Assembly (NCBI GenBank): GCA_910591455.2
Contig: OU342806.1
Location: 21,208,535-21,272,534 of the forward strand
Direction of reading: 5' to 3'
Source of the DNA: Pholis gunnellus
Lineage: Eukaryota; Chordata; Actinopteri; Perciformes; Pholidae
DNA: 64,000 nucleotides
This document shows, piece after piece, positions 1-17,829 of this stretch; positions within the stretch are counted from its first letter, which is position 1; the number at the start of each line of letters is the position of its first letter. The position numbers and the translations under genes are program-made. The notes beneath the pieces were generated by a model. That model searched no databases. It was not told where the DNA came from and was given only the letters and a program-made list of their open reading frames with translations.

Positions 1-231
1 AGCAACTGTCTCTCATCTGACTTCCCACAGAGAAACACAGCCTGCAGCACAACATGACGTCTTCATCAGCCAATCACAAACCCTGAAGAGTTACAACCTC
101 TCTCTCTTTTGTAATTAGCACCCCCCCCCCCCCCCCCTCCCAAACACCTCCCACCCACAAGCACTCATGCCACAACCCAGTTCCACAACAGTTTCAGAGT
201 GTATGAAGTGAAAGCGAGACGTTTTGTGTGT

Positions 232-265
<34 letters not shown>

Positions 266-429
266 CTCGACTATTCCAGTTGACCGGAAAGGGGGAGGAT
301 GGAAAAAAAAAGGTCTGACAGCGCCAGACAAATAAGTGGGGGATGAGCTTGCCGGGGCTCCGTTGGGAATCTCTGCATGAGCACAGGACAGGAGGCGGAC
401 ACAAAGCCGGCTGATTACAGGCCGGCAGG

Positions 430-468
<39 letters not shown>

Positions 469-2700
469 GGGGGGGGGTTCCTCTTTGTCTCTGTGACCCG
501 TCGTTCTAACAGAAAGAGCAGGAGCGCTTGTTTTATTTCCCCTAAACTGACTCATCACCTTTTAGGATAACAGCCCCAACTCCAGTCAAAAATGGAGTTG
601 GGGAGAAAAAATCCAAAGAAAAAAAGAAATCACTCACCATTGCAGAATTACTCAAATCTGCCTATATTAACTCTGATTTGTTGATTAATCATTAAACACT
701 AAATAAATAAACTAACTTTCATTTATTTAACTTGTATTAAACCAGATAAAATCCTTTTGCAATGGCTAATTGGCTTCAGGGGCAGCGAAGTTAAACGTCA
801 AATGCACGTCCATTTCATACAGACAATAAAATCAAAACGTTGCATTCAGTCGTGCATTGTTCCAAGAACAGTTTGTGGTTAAAACTTGTGGTGACTTTTG
901 TTTGAAAATGGCTAACAAGAGGACGGACTCTAGAATAAGCCTGAATATTATTCCAGGACCATAAAGAAATCTTTTTTCATGACTGCACAGGTGGCACTCT
1001 AAAGCACAGCCAATTATTGGACCTAAGATTTTAGGTATATTGTACAAACTTATACATTTGTACATGAGTAACATGGCCTTGTACATTAAGTCTGTCTCTA
1101 AGCAGTAGTTCAAATCCAAATAGCAGTGCATCATTGCATTTAAACAGCTAGAAAAAGGTCATGTTTGGGGGGTGTTGCTTGAAAAATTACTTTAAAATCG
1201 GATTATCGAAAAAGTCGTCAATTAATGTGCCGTTGCTAGAACGACCAATGAATCAACGAATCATTTCAGCTGAAGTTGTATACATGTGTTAACTGAATAC
1301 ATTTAGATTTTGGACCATTAGTCAGAAAAAAGAAGCGATTTGAAGAGGCCACCTTGGACTCAGGAAATGTATGTCGACTAAACAATAATGAAATAATTCA
1401 ACGGTGTAGCCCTGCTAACTGGCATCAATCTATCCCTGATTTTGTGAAACTTAATTAGTTGCAGCCAAACAAGTCCTGAGATAATATTAAGAGGCAACCT
1501 GGGTTGTCTTTTAATAAAAGACACTGTTGTTTCCCGTGTTGATCTTATTAAATTCTGACATGGCACCGCTAAGGAGGAAGAAAGTAGCTCATTGCTTTAA
1601 TTAAGTGGCTCCTCCTCCTCCTCCTCCTCCTCCTCCTCCTCCTCCTCCTCCTCCTCCTCCTCCTCCTCCTCCTCCTCCTCCTCCTCCTCCTCCTCCTCCT
1701 CCTCCTCCTCCTCCTCCTCCTCCTATTTCCAAATTGACTCTTAATGAGTAAAGGAGTGTGTTTTCAGAGAGTTTGGAGCAGTTGATAAATCGTGCTGTAA
1801 ATGTTCTCAAAGCTACCACAACACAAATGTATGCACGTATATTAAATGTTTACTTTCAGACAAACATGCAGAGCCTGAGAGGGAGGAGGCAAAGGCAGCG
1901 AGACACAGACAGAAGCTGGAGGGGATAAAAATGACGCTAATGTTCTCGGATAGAATACTTTGATGTTCTGCCACCGGCTTTTTTTTTTTTTTTTTTATTT
2001 CTCTCATTTCTTCACCAATAAAATTCTTGTGCGCTGTGTGAAAGACACACGTTGGGTGATAAGTCTCGTTGGTGTTCAAGCTGAAAAGTATGCAGTGTTC
2101 AATTATTATTGTACAATGAGATATTTGTAGGAAAAAGGGGAGAGGAGACGCAAACATACACAACACGGTTAGAGAAGACACACAAGCAGACAGACACAGT
2201 GAACACAAACAGAGTCATAAAACTGGGTACTAGTGCTGGTGTGTGTGTGTGTGTGTTCTGGAGGGGAGTGATCTCTGACCTTTTCCCATCACAGGACACC
2301 ACCACAAATGTGACTGAGCCAACAAGCTAACAAAGAGCCACCAACACAGAGGAGACAAGAATAGCATTTATCATCACGTCTTAGAGAGGAAACGCTGACG
2401 TAGGAGAAAGTTTAGCCTTTCAAATAAAAGTAAATGCCATGAGCAATGTGTCCAACAATAAATACTTTGAAACAACTAATAAAGCAGGCAAACTTAACAA
2501 CTAAATGAGTAAGAAACACCATCACAACCTTCACTTATTTCCACCATAATTTAACTCAATCACGTGACATTGTCTTGACACTAACTCAGTGATGTATTGA
2601 AATACCTTATTTACATAATCTTCCATGCAGGAAAAGTCCCTCCACAGATGAAACTAACTTGGACTTCACAGAATATTCTAGAGAGGGAACAGAACCTCAC
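1..2700 (-). other. Rhophilin intron 2 (partial)
   Basis: I found no exon of the next rhophilin segment here. The interval holds simple repeats: a C run at about 121-138, (TG)n at about 225-265 and 430-466 followed by a G run, a long (CCT)n tract at 1609-1724, a T run at about 1980-1996 and a short (TG)n near 2239-2256. The rest is AT-rich sequence without recognisable function. Confidence 0.6.
1609..1724. repeat. (CCT)n trinucleotide tract, about 38 uninterrupted units
   Basis: A pure polypyrimidine (CCT)n run of about 116 bases on the plus strand, polypurine (AGG)n on the minus strand, inside rhophilin intron 2. It also produces an artefactual polyglycine open frame. Confidence 0.95.
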
Positions 2701-5376
2701 CTGAACAGGTTCTCAGCTCCGGCTCTCATGCGCATCTCCTTGTTGATCTGCTGGTTGATGCGAGCCCGCCGGTGCTGCAGTTTACTGCGCTGAGTCTGGG
2801 CGAAAGGATCACATCCCTGCAGAGGAAATGAAGAAATAGAGCCGCCAAGAGAAGAGACTATTTTAAGCGTTGAAGATGTGACGTCTGTTTGTACTTCAGG
2901 TGCCCGGGTAAGACATCCAAAAAGCCAAGTCTCTTATAGGGAAGTTCACAGCTTCTAATAACCAGTTAGTCTGTTAATTAAAGCCGCCGTTCATCACCTT
3001 ACCAGAGCCCTTTTCCCACTGGACAAAAAACCCCACTAATACCAACTAACATCTGGCTTTTGTGTTTTCTGCGAAACGGTACAATCAGCATTAATTCGCA
3101 GGACAAATGACTCTGCAGTACGGGTATTTATCGGCTCCAGCTCCAACTGGCAGTGATGGAAACATGACTCCCTGGTGGACACACACATTTTTGGAAACCA
3201 ATGCTATGTGACGCGTGTTGTGGTGAAAATACAGTAAATAAAATCAACAGGGATTTGGACAATTACTATCATTTGTTAACGTACAAAACAAACAACTGAT
3301 ATGCTACCAGGTTCCAGTAAGACAACAGTAGTTTCACCTCGCTGATCATCGAGATCTGATCACCAACTCGGTTTTGAGAGTTTGAAGAGAGAGACTGAGT
3401 AAGTAACAGATGAAAGAAGTAACTATTGGCGCGTTCATGACTTAGAATATGACACAGCAGACGTTCTGAACATAAACAGGAATAAATGACGAGGCAACAA
3501 CGCGGCCTTAACGCCAACTTTAACCATCAGTAAACTACGGCACTTTATTTGTACGGCTCATATGGTGGCAGTACAGTACAGCGCGGACAGAAAGCTGACT
3601 ATGAGGCTTTACTTCACAACAAACTAGTCTATGCAGTGTGCCAAGAGATGATGGATGTGTCAAAGGGCGTGTCAGAGAAGAGGGAGCTCCTAGTGGATGC
3701 TAAACATGGCAATAAGTTGGCACGGTAAGGCAGGAGGAGAACCTTCTTCCCAGAAGGATAATATGTTCAGCAGAAAAAGGAGCTGGTAATATGTCAGAGC
3801 TGTGTCTGAAGATTTAAAAGGCCTCTTAAGTCTCGCTTAAACAGGCATTTTGCCAACAACGCCAGAACAGCTGACTGTTACATGTCTGCTCACTAAAATA
3901 GCAGTCCACCATAGAGCGCACCACTGTTTCACACTGAAAAGGTAAACAGATGTACAGCAGTATGACAGATGGAGCAGCTGTACTGTAAACATGCTGAACA
4001 CTCCCTTTCTCTATCCTTGTGCCTCCTTCCATCACCTTCTTTCAGACAACTTGTGTACACGGATGTTTTTCATCCCCCCCCCCCCCTTTATCTTTCTCGT
4101 TCCCTCTCACCCAGTTAAGGTGTTTGTTTAGCATGCGCACGACAAGTAATCCTCAGAGTGCCTGTGTGGATTAGGACCGTGGCCAAGCTCCCACCTCTGC
4201 TGAACCATCAGGAGGGCAGCCGGATGGAGGCTGCTCAACATCAGCGCCGACACGGCCTAAAAACCCGTGTCAAAAAAACCCTTCTACGCCCAGGGGACTT
4301 TCTCTAAGCACACATTGTGTTTCAGCTGCACAGATATGTCAAATTATAAGTCGTCCACTCGAGCAGCAGAAGGTGAAGTGGCTTGCTTAAGGGCACCATG
4401 CGAGTTAATTTTCCCCATTCAAACTAAAGATTCAATACACTGTGGGAAAATACCATGAATGTTGCCTGATATACTGCACTTATACTATTAGTGATAGGAT
4501 ATCAGTGAGGCAACAAATCAGGTCTCACTGCATACGTTGTGAGATCTCCTCCTCTGCCGTTTCTCATGCCACCTTAATACAAAAAGGAGGTGATCGACAT
4601 TATATTTGTGCTGCTAAAACACTTTGTGAAATGACATTTAACATTTCAGCTATGATGTACACTTCCAAAAGCCCTTTCTCTGTAACTCTACAGACTTCAC
4701 AGTCAACATGTTTCATTGGAACTGTTTACTGATCAAGTAGTTATCGCTGAGGTTTGGGGATTATCCAGAGGAAGCAGGCAAGCGTTTCTTGAAAGACACT
4801 TTCCTGTTGTGTATCGCAAATGTTCCTTTTGATTTTTCTTTTTAACTCCACAATCAAAATTGCATTCAACTCCACTGTATCGAGGGGCTGGTGTCTCCAA
4901 ACTGTAGGCAAATACAGATGACAATACTAGAGGTACGTGAAAGAATATGTGTTGTTGTCTTTTGTTTTGCTGGGGGTGAGGGGATTTTATAGACTGCCTA
5001 AGGATCCAGGTTAAATATTGTTTATGTGATTTAACTTAATTATCGCTGAAGATATTAAAAGATGGAGGGACTACAGAATGGTATCAGGATTAATAACGTC
5101 CAAAATTTACAGTTAGCTTAAAGTTACTGTTGTTTTCATGGAGCCACCTATAGGACCTATGGGGGATCTCAAGGACCCCATCAGACCCTTTCCTCGTGTT
5201 TACCACCTACCCCGACTGAGTGTGTATTTAAATAACGTTACGTGCCTGTGTGTGTGTGTGTGTGTGTGTGTGTCCAGGTGTCTCACCTTTCGGATGCTCC
5301 CACTGAGGCTGCCATCTGTGGGTAACGTTAAAGGCAAATCGTCGTCCGAGGTGACGTTACCGTCTGACAGGGACAT
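2701..5376 (-). CDS. rhpn1: Rhophilin family Rho effector, first two coding exons (gene continues beyond the left edge)
   Basis: Rhophilins bind GTP-RhoA through an N-terminal HR1 domain and carry BRO1 and PDZ domains further on. Two coding exons are visible on the minus strand. Exon 1 is 5376-5287 and gives 30 residues starting MSLSDGNVTS and ending SIRK, followed by donor GTGAGA. Exon 2 is 2816-2701, follows an acceptor ending CTGCAG, reads GCDPFAQTQRSKLQHRR and ends in GAENLF plus two bases of a split codon before GTGAGG. The phases join cleanly (0, then 2). The segment GCDP-AQTQRSKLQ ... MRAGAENL is the rhophilin signature at the start of the HR1 domain. An in-frame TGA precedes the chosen ATG, with no other ATG between. 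BRO1 and PDZ exons lie outside the window. By recalled human sequences it is nearer RHPN1 (RRA-I-QQI-KE) than RHPN2, but rhpn2 is not excluded. Confidence 0.85.
2817..5286 (-). other. Rhophilin intron 1
   Basis: This intron has consensus GT and AG ends. It contains a C run near 4074-4086 and a (TG)n tract at about 5246-5273, which reads (CA)n on the transcribed strand and begins 13 bases inside the intron. The short open frames on either strand resemble no family I know. Confidence 0.6.
5246..5273. repeat. (TG)n microsatellite behind the rhophilin exon 1 donor
   Basis: About 14 TG dinucleotides on the plus strand, transcribed as (CA)n in the rhophilin pre-mRNA just downstream of the exon 1 5' splice site. 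Confidence 0.9.
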
Positions 5377-5779
5377 CTCCAACTCTCTGTGGACAGTAAC
5401 GGTGATGTAAATATATCATTTAACTCAAAAGTGTCACTTTTTAGACTTAACCTACTTGATATATATTACCCGGTATGTCAAACACAATTCTAAGCTTTTT
5501 AAATAATATAGAATAATCAGTACCACGCCAAAAATATTTAACTTAAAGGGTAAATTAAGTTAGCTAACGAGTCACGGTTTCACCACTTGCCTAGTTGCAG
5601 GTTCCTCCATCGTGAGGCAACGACAAAGGCGGTCAAAAAGTCCCTACATCTCTTCCAACTTTGTATACTTCCAAGTAAACACAAAGCCTTAACGGTCAGC
5701 CGATACTAGAGTTAAATGAACAACTTTTAACTCCTCAAAACAACCCAGCTTCAACTCATTGCATTACGCTAGCACCTCC

Positions 5780-6010
5780 TCCGCTCTCCTTTTTTCCGAC
5801 TTGTGTGCAGCTGCAAGAGTTTATTCACCGAGGCGGGCCGCGAATGAAAAATATATCCAATCACGTTGCAGCTTGTGAGAGCGACGATAGATTTAACCAA
5901 TCAGGCGGAGGATTACGGATGATTGACAGCGTTATCTGACCAATGACAAGTCATTCCAGGCGTCCCACTACTCCGCGGCTCGTTGCTATGGCACCGACCG
6001 GGCTGTGGCT
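5780..6010 (-). promoter_or_regulatory. Rhophilin promoter region with CCAAT-box array and RFX-type X-box
   Basis: Upstream of rhophilin exon 1 there is a relatively GC- and CpG-rich stretch. It contains CCAAT at 5857-5861, 5897-5901 and 5940-5944, spaced 40 and 43 bases apart (plus-strand orientation), the arrangement expected of NF-Y sites. GTTGCTATGGCACC at 5982-5995 matches the RFX X-box consensus except near its last bases. No TATA box was evident. The transcription start is not defined, so the boundaries are approximate. Confidence 0.55.
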
Positions 6011-7748
6011 GGTGTGTGGGCTCCAAAGAGATTAGAAGCTCCGCCTCCTAAAAACTGAGAACACGACTATAATGAAGATAGCTTCATTTTATTTATTTTT
6101 GCGGTGATTTCTGAATAATTTTGAGTTCCGTCTTTTTGTTTCTCCAATAGGAAGAGTTAGAGAGTTGGTCCAGCTCGGTCATAACACGCCACTTAGAGGA
6201 AATGCTCTGCAGATGACGATGTGACACTTACATTACGTATTTATTGCTAATTATTCCCTTTAAAGGCAGAGTTTTTTCCGTATATGGTTGCAATTATTGA
6301 TTAAAACAAAAAATATGAATAAAACCACACAGAAATCAAAAGCATGATGTACTGTCATATCCCCCTGTTGTACTGCATGTAGCTATATAAAGCAACATTA
6401 ATCATTCCATATGTATTGTGATATTTTCTCATATTTCTTTGATGTTTTACTCACATGTAGCCTACACTGTATACAATGTTTACATTTTAAAGATAAATCA
6501 ATATGTATGTATCTAGCCTACAGTAATCAGATGTTATGTGTACCTTTGTTCATCTTTGTTTCGTTTGTTTTCGATTTATGTTTATAAGTTCGCCACATTG
6601 AGATAAATGAAAAAACTCAAGTCAAAATCGTTGTATGTGTAGGCTACGCATACTCGATGTATAGGTCCCAAAACGGTGCATGGTATTTGCACAACATCCA
6701 GTCCAAGTCAGTATTGGGTCCAGGTCACCAAGCATCATCAAGTATGACTTTCTCAGTTATAACTGCCTTTTGATTACATTTCTGTACTAAAACATGTTAC
6801 TTGCTTACAAATCCGTCTGTACACAGCACACACTCCCACATAATTTGCTGGAGGATTACTGCTTGAATTGGTTTTGTGCTTGTTCAACAATTTGGTAGTT
6901 TTTGAAAAAACCTCCACAATGGGTTGTAACGCAAGTAGAGCCATAAATTGTGAGTCCAACTCCTGGCCGGCCCAGAATCTCACATGCCTTTTTTTATTTT
7001 AGTCCTCCGTGTCTGACTGGATGCTCATCACATCATTGTTTCCTTCCTCACAATGACACCAGTTTCTCAGCAATCTTTTCCAAACTTACACAGCATTATT
7101 GTCTACTAATTCATCCTGATTCAATTTATTTCTGTTCCATGCGTTCGGACACAACTTCATTGTTTAAGGATGGTATAAACATAATAAAATGACCTGAAGT
7201 CATTCGGTCTTTCTGTACATTGTTGCAGTCGGACAAAGGTGACTGCTCCACATGTTACAAGTTGCCATTGCGAAACAAAAAATATCTGTTTGTATACAGT
7301 ATTGAACCTTTATTATTAAATCTACCAAGTATATTTAGATTTTTTGGACTTCAATCTTTTATTATGTAAATTAATTTTACCCATCCTTATGTCTATGTAT
7401 TCCTTCTTCTGGTCTATAGCAGCGATGGAAATGTAGAAATAACACAATGTAAGAATACGACATTACAAAAAAAAGACCTGCATTCTAAATTGCCTCAGAC
7501 ATTTGCCTCGGAAAACTCACAAGTGTCAAGAAAATGTGAAAATGGCAATAAAATGGTATGTCGTACGCAAGAGTATGTTGTTGATGGATAGATTTATTAA
7601 ACATGATGCTTCAAATTTCCTAAATCAATTTCCTAATGAAGGCACTTAATTTAACTCAAACTTAATGTGACATATGATCACTGCTTTTGAGTATATTACA
7701 CATTTGGTTAAACATCAAGGTGCTCTCTGCAGGTTCTTTGTCGTTTGG

Positions 7749-7762
7749 CCACTTGGGGGCAC
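7749..7762 (+). promoter_or_regulatory. CTCF-like motif, forward orientation
   Basis: CCACTTGGGGGCAC differs from the vertebrate CTCF core (CCAC-AG-GGGGCAC type) by one base. It may lie in an old dispersed fish repeat, since similar strings are common in percomorph DNA. Candidate only. Confidence 0.3.
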
Positions 7763-8047
7763 TTTTACCCTTTCAAGTAAATATCACACTCCTCTAAACA
7801 CTTGTACACGAACACATTTTGAACATAATTGAAATTTCCCAAATGCTATGAAAGTTGGGGAAAAGTTGGCAACGTTTTGGGGTCCAATACACTAATTAAA
7901 TGATAATTCATGACGACTAGTTAATAAATGATCAGCTACTAAACAGCTAAATTAAATCAGATATCTTAACTCGTGATTTTGCCTCCTCTTCTTTAAACTG
8001 AACAACAAATTGCCCTCAGCAGAATTATAAGTTTGAACATGTTTGCA

Positions 8048-8250
8048 GGTGACTGTGGCTAAATGGAGAGCAGGGCCCTTCTATCAGAGGATCGGAGGTT
8101 CGATCCCCGGCCCTGCTGGTCGCATGTCGATGTGTCCTTGAGCTCCTGTAGCTGTGCCTATGGTGTGATAGCATCTTGTTGTAAATCGTTGTAAATTGTA
8201 AATCGCTTTTGATAAAAGCGTCTGCTAAATGACTGTAATGTACTGTAAAG
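8048..8250 (+). mobile_element. tRNA-derived SINE with L2-clade (UnaL2-type) tail
   Basis: The head carries RNA polymerase III promoter elements: a box A-like TGGCTAAATGG at 8056-8066 and box B GGTTCGATCCC at 8097-8107. The body runs into CGCTTTTgatAAAAGCG (8204-8220), a 7-bp stem, then TCTGCTAAATGACTG and TGTA-type repeats. That stem plus tail is the 3' end shared by fish SINEs and their partner L2-clade LINEs. Accumulated differences make it an old copy, not a functional tRNA gene. Confidence 0.8.
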
Positions 8251-8324
8251 CTACAGCAGAGTCAAAGCCAGATTTAATGGGTGTGAACCAAAATGCTCCA
8301 CATTCACATCAACTGAAGCTCACT

Positions 8325-8545
8325 CACGTAAACCCTGGACAGGTCGATAGGCAAATCCAGGACTGACACACATATGAAGAGACAGAGAACCATTCATGCT
8401 CACATTCTCACCTACAAGCAATTTAGTGTCAACATTTAACCTCCTCTGCATGTCTGGGGAGAAAGAAGGGCTGAAGCCAGCCAGCAGGTTCAAACCCAGA
8501 ACTTGCTGTGACGCTAAAGTGCTAATAACCACTGCAGCTTAGGTT
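8325..8545 (+). repeat. Diverged dispersed fish repeat (ctggacaggtcg-type)
   Basis: It contains, in order, ctggacaggtcg, a variant of caggactgacacac, the attcatgctcacattctcacc segment in slightly altered form, and caatttag. The same ordered blocks occur, better preserved, at 34.73-34.95 kb. This is a very common teleost interspersed repeat, probably a LINE 3' region. The family name is uncertain. Confidence 0.55.
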
Positions 8546-11500
8546 AGGTTTTTACTTGTAACTGAGTATTTCTACAGCGTGAGAGCAGTAGGCTATTTTT
8601 ACGATCAGAGTCTTTGATCCACCACTGATCGTCACAATGTAGCTGGCTAATAAGTTAGTAATCACCTCTGGCCTTTTTTTTAAAAAAACCTCAACTTTAT
8701 ACAAAATGCTGCTTGGGTATGATAAAACAGTATACATGTAAAAAAAAAAAAGGAGCCTGCTGGAGGCTGAGGTCCTGTCTGGTGACTGTAGAGGCTGCAT
8801 TGAGTAGCAGGACTAGTCAAGCAAGGTGACAGCTCTTGGGACGAAGCTGCTGAGGTGACTGGAGGTGTCACTAAGCGAGCAAGGGGAAGGTTTTTGGAAC
8901 AGATGGTTACCTGGTGGGCAGGGTCGATGGCAATTCTTGCTGCTCTTTCATTAGCTCCTGTGTCATCCGCCTCTTTAACAGTAAGGGCAGCTGACAGGTA
9001 ACACCAGAGGTATGGGTAACACGCTGGAGTTTGTCCTCAGAATACAGGCAGGCAGAAATACTTCAGACTGCGAGGGTGATTTAAGGTGATGAAAAATGTA
9101 GACTAGGGTTAGACTAGACTAGACTGTGTGCTGTCAAATTAAATACATTGTCTTCCTGACGTTCTCCTTTCAGAGTTAGTTTTGCTTTGATAATGTGAAG
9201 GTGAATAAATCGGTTGAAATCATTGCTGAGACGTTGATTTTCCAGAAGGGTTCAGTCAAAAACTGATCGTAAATATTCCAGTTTTAAATGTTTCAAAAGC
9301 CATGCACTCAAGTGATAAATCCTGTCTGTCAGATGGTAATATAATTACCAGATCTGTTTGTCTTGTGTTGTCCTTTTTGCTTTCAGATAATAAATAAAAA
9401 CAAAACTAGAGTCTACAGCTCTGTAAGGCTGCACTTCTACAGCAGTGCCTTGAGCTAAATGCAGGGTTGGAAAGAGTCATAGAAAATTTTACTCGAGTAA
9501 AAAAATATTGTTGTTCTTCAAAGACATTTTACAAGATAATCACAACCCTCTGGATAACATAAACACAACATTAACTCTGAGAAGAAGCTGCAGATGTGTC
9601 TGCAGCCGCAGACACCGGAGAGGTGACACTCTGGAAACCATTAGCCTACTCAGAGACAGTTCAGAAAGGGGACAGGGTTAGGGTTAGACATTTCAGTCTG
9701 GACCGAGTAACACTGCGCCACTAGCATGGTTGAACGTATTAAACATTAGTGGAATCCCACCAGGGTTGGCCCGAGATGTGTTGGAGCTCCAAGTAGAATT
9801 TGATGACACATATGGCCTTTTTTCCATTGATATCGTAATACGCGTGAGAGCAGTGTGCCGTGCTCATTAATATTTCCACTGCATCCTCACAGCAGTTGGT
9901 CACTGCATTGAAGAACATCTGAGACTGGAAGTTGTCGAGGGAGAAAAAACATACTGCAGTGTGCATCTTCAAGGTCAAGTTTCATCTGTGTTTTAAGGTT
10001 TTATAATAAAAGATGCAAGCTGTGCATCAGAGACGGTGATATAAGTTAATATTATTTTAATGCTTTACTGGACGCCACCACTGAAATAAAAATGTTTATA
10101 CTATTGTCTCTTTGACCTTACTTTGACATTTAAGACTGCCCTTCACTGTTACTGTGATTTTCATTGAAGAAAAGAAAAGCGTGAAAGTAAAGGGCTGATA
10201 ATGATTACTTATAGCTAATCGATCAATACAGATCGTTTTCAGTTCATCAGTTTTACTGATTTCAATTTAAAATGTATTTACTGTGGAACTAAAAAGATCC
10301 ATCTGCAAACCTGTGTATCTTATTACATAGAATTATTACTCAATATACAGGCAAATCATGTAATAATCTCACACCATATAATGGGAAATAAATGAAAACA
10401 TCATACAACAATGTAAAAATATGATATATTAAATCAACAAATGTGTCTGGCTGTTTGCAAAAACTAAAATCTTAACTCTAGGTCTACTTAGCTTAGAAGT
10501 TTTCAACCAGTATCTGGTTGTGTTTCTCAACAGAGTTTGGTCATTCGAGTGTGTCCACATTTGATAGAAGGCATGTGCACTGACCCAGAGGTCAAAGTCA
10601 GTATCTGATATGAAAATAATAAACAAGTGATTAAAAACACTTTTGCCCAAGACTATTTATTAGATGACTTTAAAGTGATTGACGGCATCAACGTGAACAC
10701 AAATGCCATTCGAAACATCTGGGAAATGAGCTCTACTGCAGAGTTAAACATCATTGTATTATGTTACACTTAAAATAGGTCTCTATTCAAGAATCACTTT
10801 TCTCGATTTCGACCCAAATATGTGCATGTGTAAATCTGAGACAAAAATGTAGTTCATTAGTGACATAGAACAGGCTCCCAATTTCTGTGTAAGTTGTGAT
10901 TCTATTCTGGTTTCAGTTGCCCTAAAGAGTGTTATCTAACCTGTCCACTCTCCACTGAAGTTCACTTTATCTTCCCAAACACACAGTTTACAGAAGCAGT
11001 GTATGCAGAGTATAATGATCACAGCATGCACAGACTAATAAGCCACATTCTTTGTAGCTCTGAGTGATGTCACAAACCCATCAGCAGCAGTACATAGCCC
11101 TTAAAAGTGGAGTAAAAAAGGTAAACAAAGGCTTTGACATTAAGCCGTTTCACATGAAATATTAAACATTAAAGATTAACAAACAATGAACACTTTTTGC
11201 TTCAAAGGTGATGCCATGTTCAGACATTTAACCAGAAATGTGGAAAAATCATAAATCTTCACAACTTAAATTACTATGTTTGATTTATTCTTTGCAATGG
11301 CTTCGATACTTTTATGTTTTTACTTTTTTTGCAATCAGGTGTAACCAGAGCTCTGAAAAGTGATTTAGCATGTGTTCACACCAAGCTAATAACATAACAC
11401 TACGAAATGCTTTTATTTTATCATCGTGTAGTGAGTGATTTGGCCCCAGTAATTACATCTTTATTACACAAAATAAGGTGAACGCGTTAACATTTGTGGC

Positions 11501-12080
11501 CTTCCTGTGTCATTGTAGGTGCTTGATACTAATTTAAAAAAAACACTTTAAGTGTCTCACAGCATCCGGGGAAATAAAAAGTTGTTGATGTGATTTTTTT
11601 TTTTATGAAGGTGAAGTGTTTAACCATGCAAGTAGCAATATTACAGTAAGCACTGATCGGCATGTTTTGTATATTCAGAGTGATTACTTACTGTTTATGG
11701 TGACTGTGAACTGAATGTGTCCCATTAACAGAGTGGTATTTTCACAAGGGGTCAGATCAATGAGAAAAAACACAACAAAAAACTCTTGTTTCTCTGCCTG
11801 CTTGTCCAAAAACAGCTGGAGCCGTCCTATCTAGCAATCTCCACAGAAAGGAGTCCGATCAGATACAAACATCATCATTCGATTCCTCCAATGTTCCAGC
11901 ACAGGCTGACAATTCAAAGTCCAGTCTGGCCCAACATTAACCAGGTATTACAGCCCACCTGCAGGTGATAAAACAGTGGATAGAGCTTCAATTCTTGACA
12001 GACTTGAAAATCCACTTGAACAAGCAACGCAAGCAAACACGCCGCTTTACATCTCTCAAGATAGGTCGGAAGGTCACAGG

Positions 12081-17784
<5,704 letters not shown>

Positions 17785-17829
17785 TGTTTCTCTCGTGCAA
17801 TCGCCACAGGGAGGTTTCAATGTGCAGGG

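Larger units (their letters stand above)
5383..12080. other. Intergenic interval between the rhophilin gene and the membrane-protein gene
   Basis: Apart from the rhophilin promoter region, I see no coding exon. It holds a tRNA-derived SINE and an adjacent diverged dispersed repeat (8.05-8.55 kb), a CTCF-like motif at 7749-7762, short A/T runs and AT-rich DNA. The 3' UTR of the membrane-protein gene presumably occupies some of the part below 12,080, but I could not fix its polyadenylation site. Confidence 0.55.

Noticed and set aside
1601..1819. 72-residue open frame rich in glycine (minus strand)
   Set aside because: It is the translation of the (CCT)n tract read as GGA codons; no flanking protein sequence or exon context supports it.
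8048..8125. Functional tRNA gene
   Set aside because: Pol III boxes are present but the cloverleaf is degenerate and the sequence continues into a SINE body and L2-type tail.
9675..9690. Telomere-like gggttagggttag
   Set aside because: Only two units; no array. Chance or a minor interstitial fragment.
17785..17820. Upstream start for the membrane protein
   Set aside because: The first codon would be TTG; the ATG at 17,784 is the conventional choice, unless an unseen upstream exon exists.
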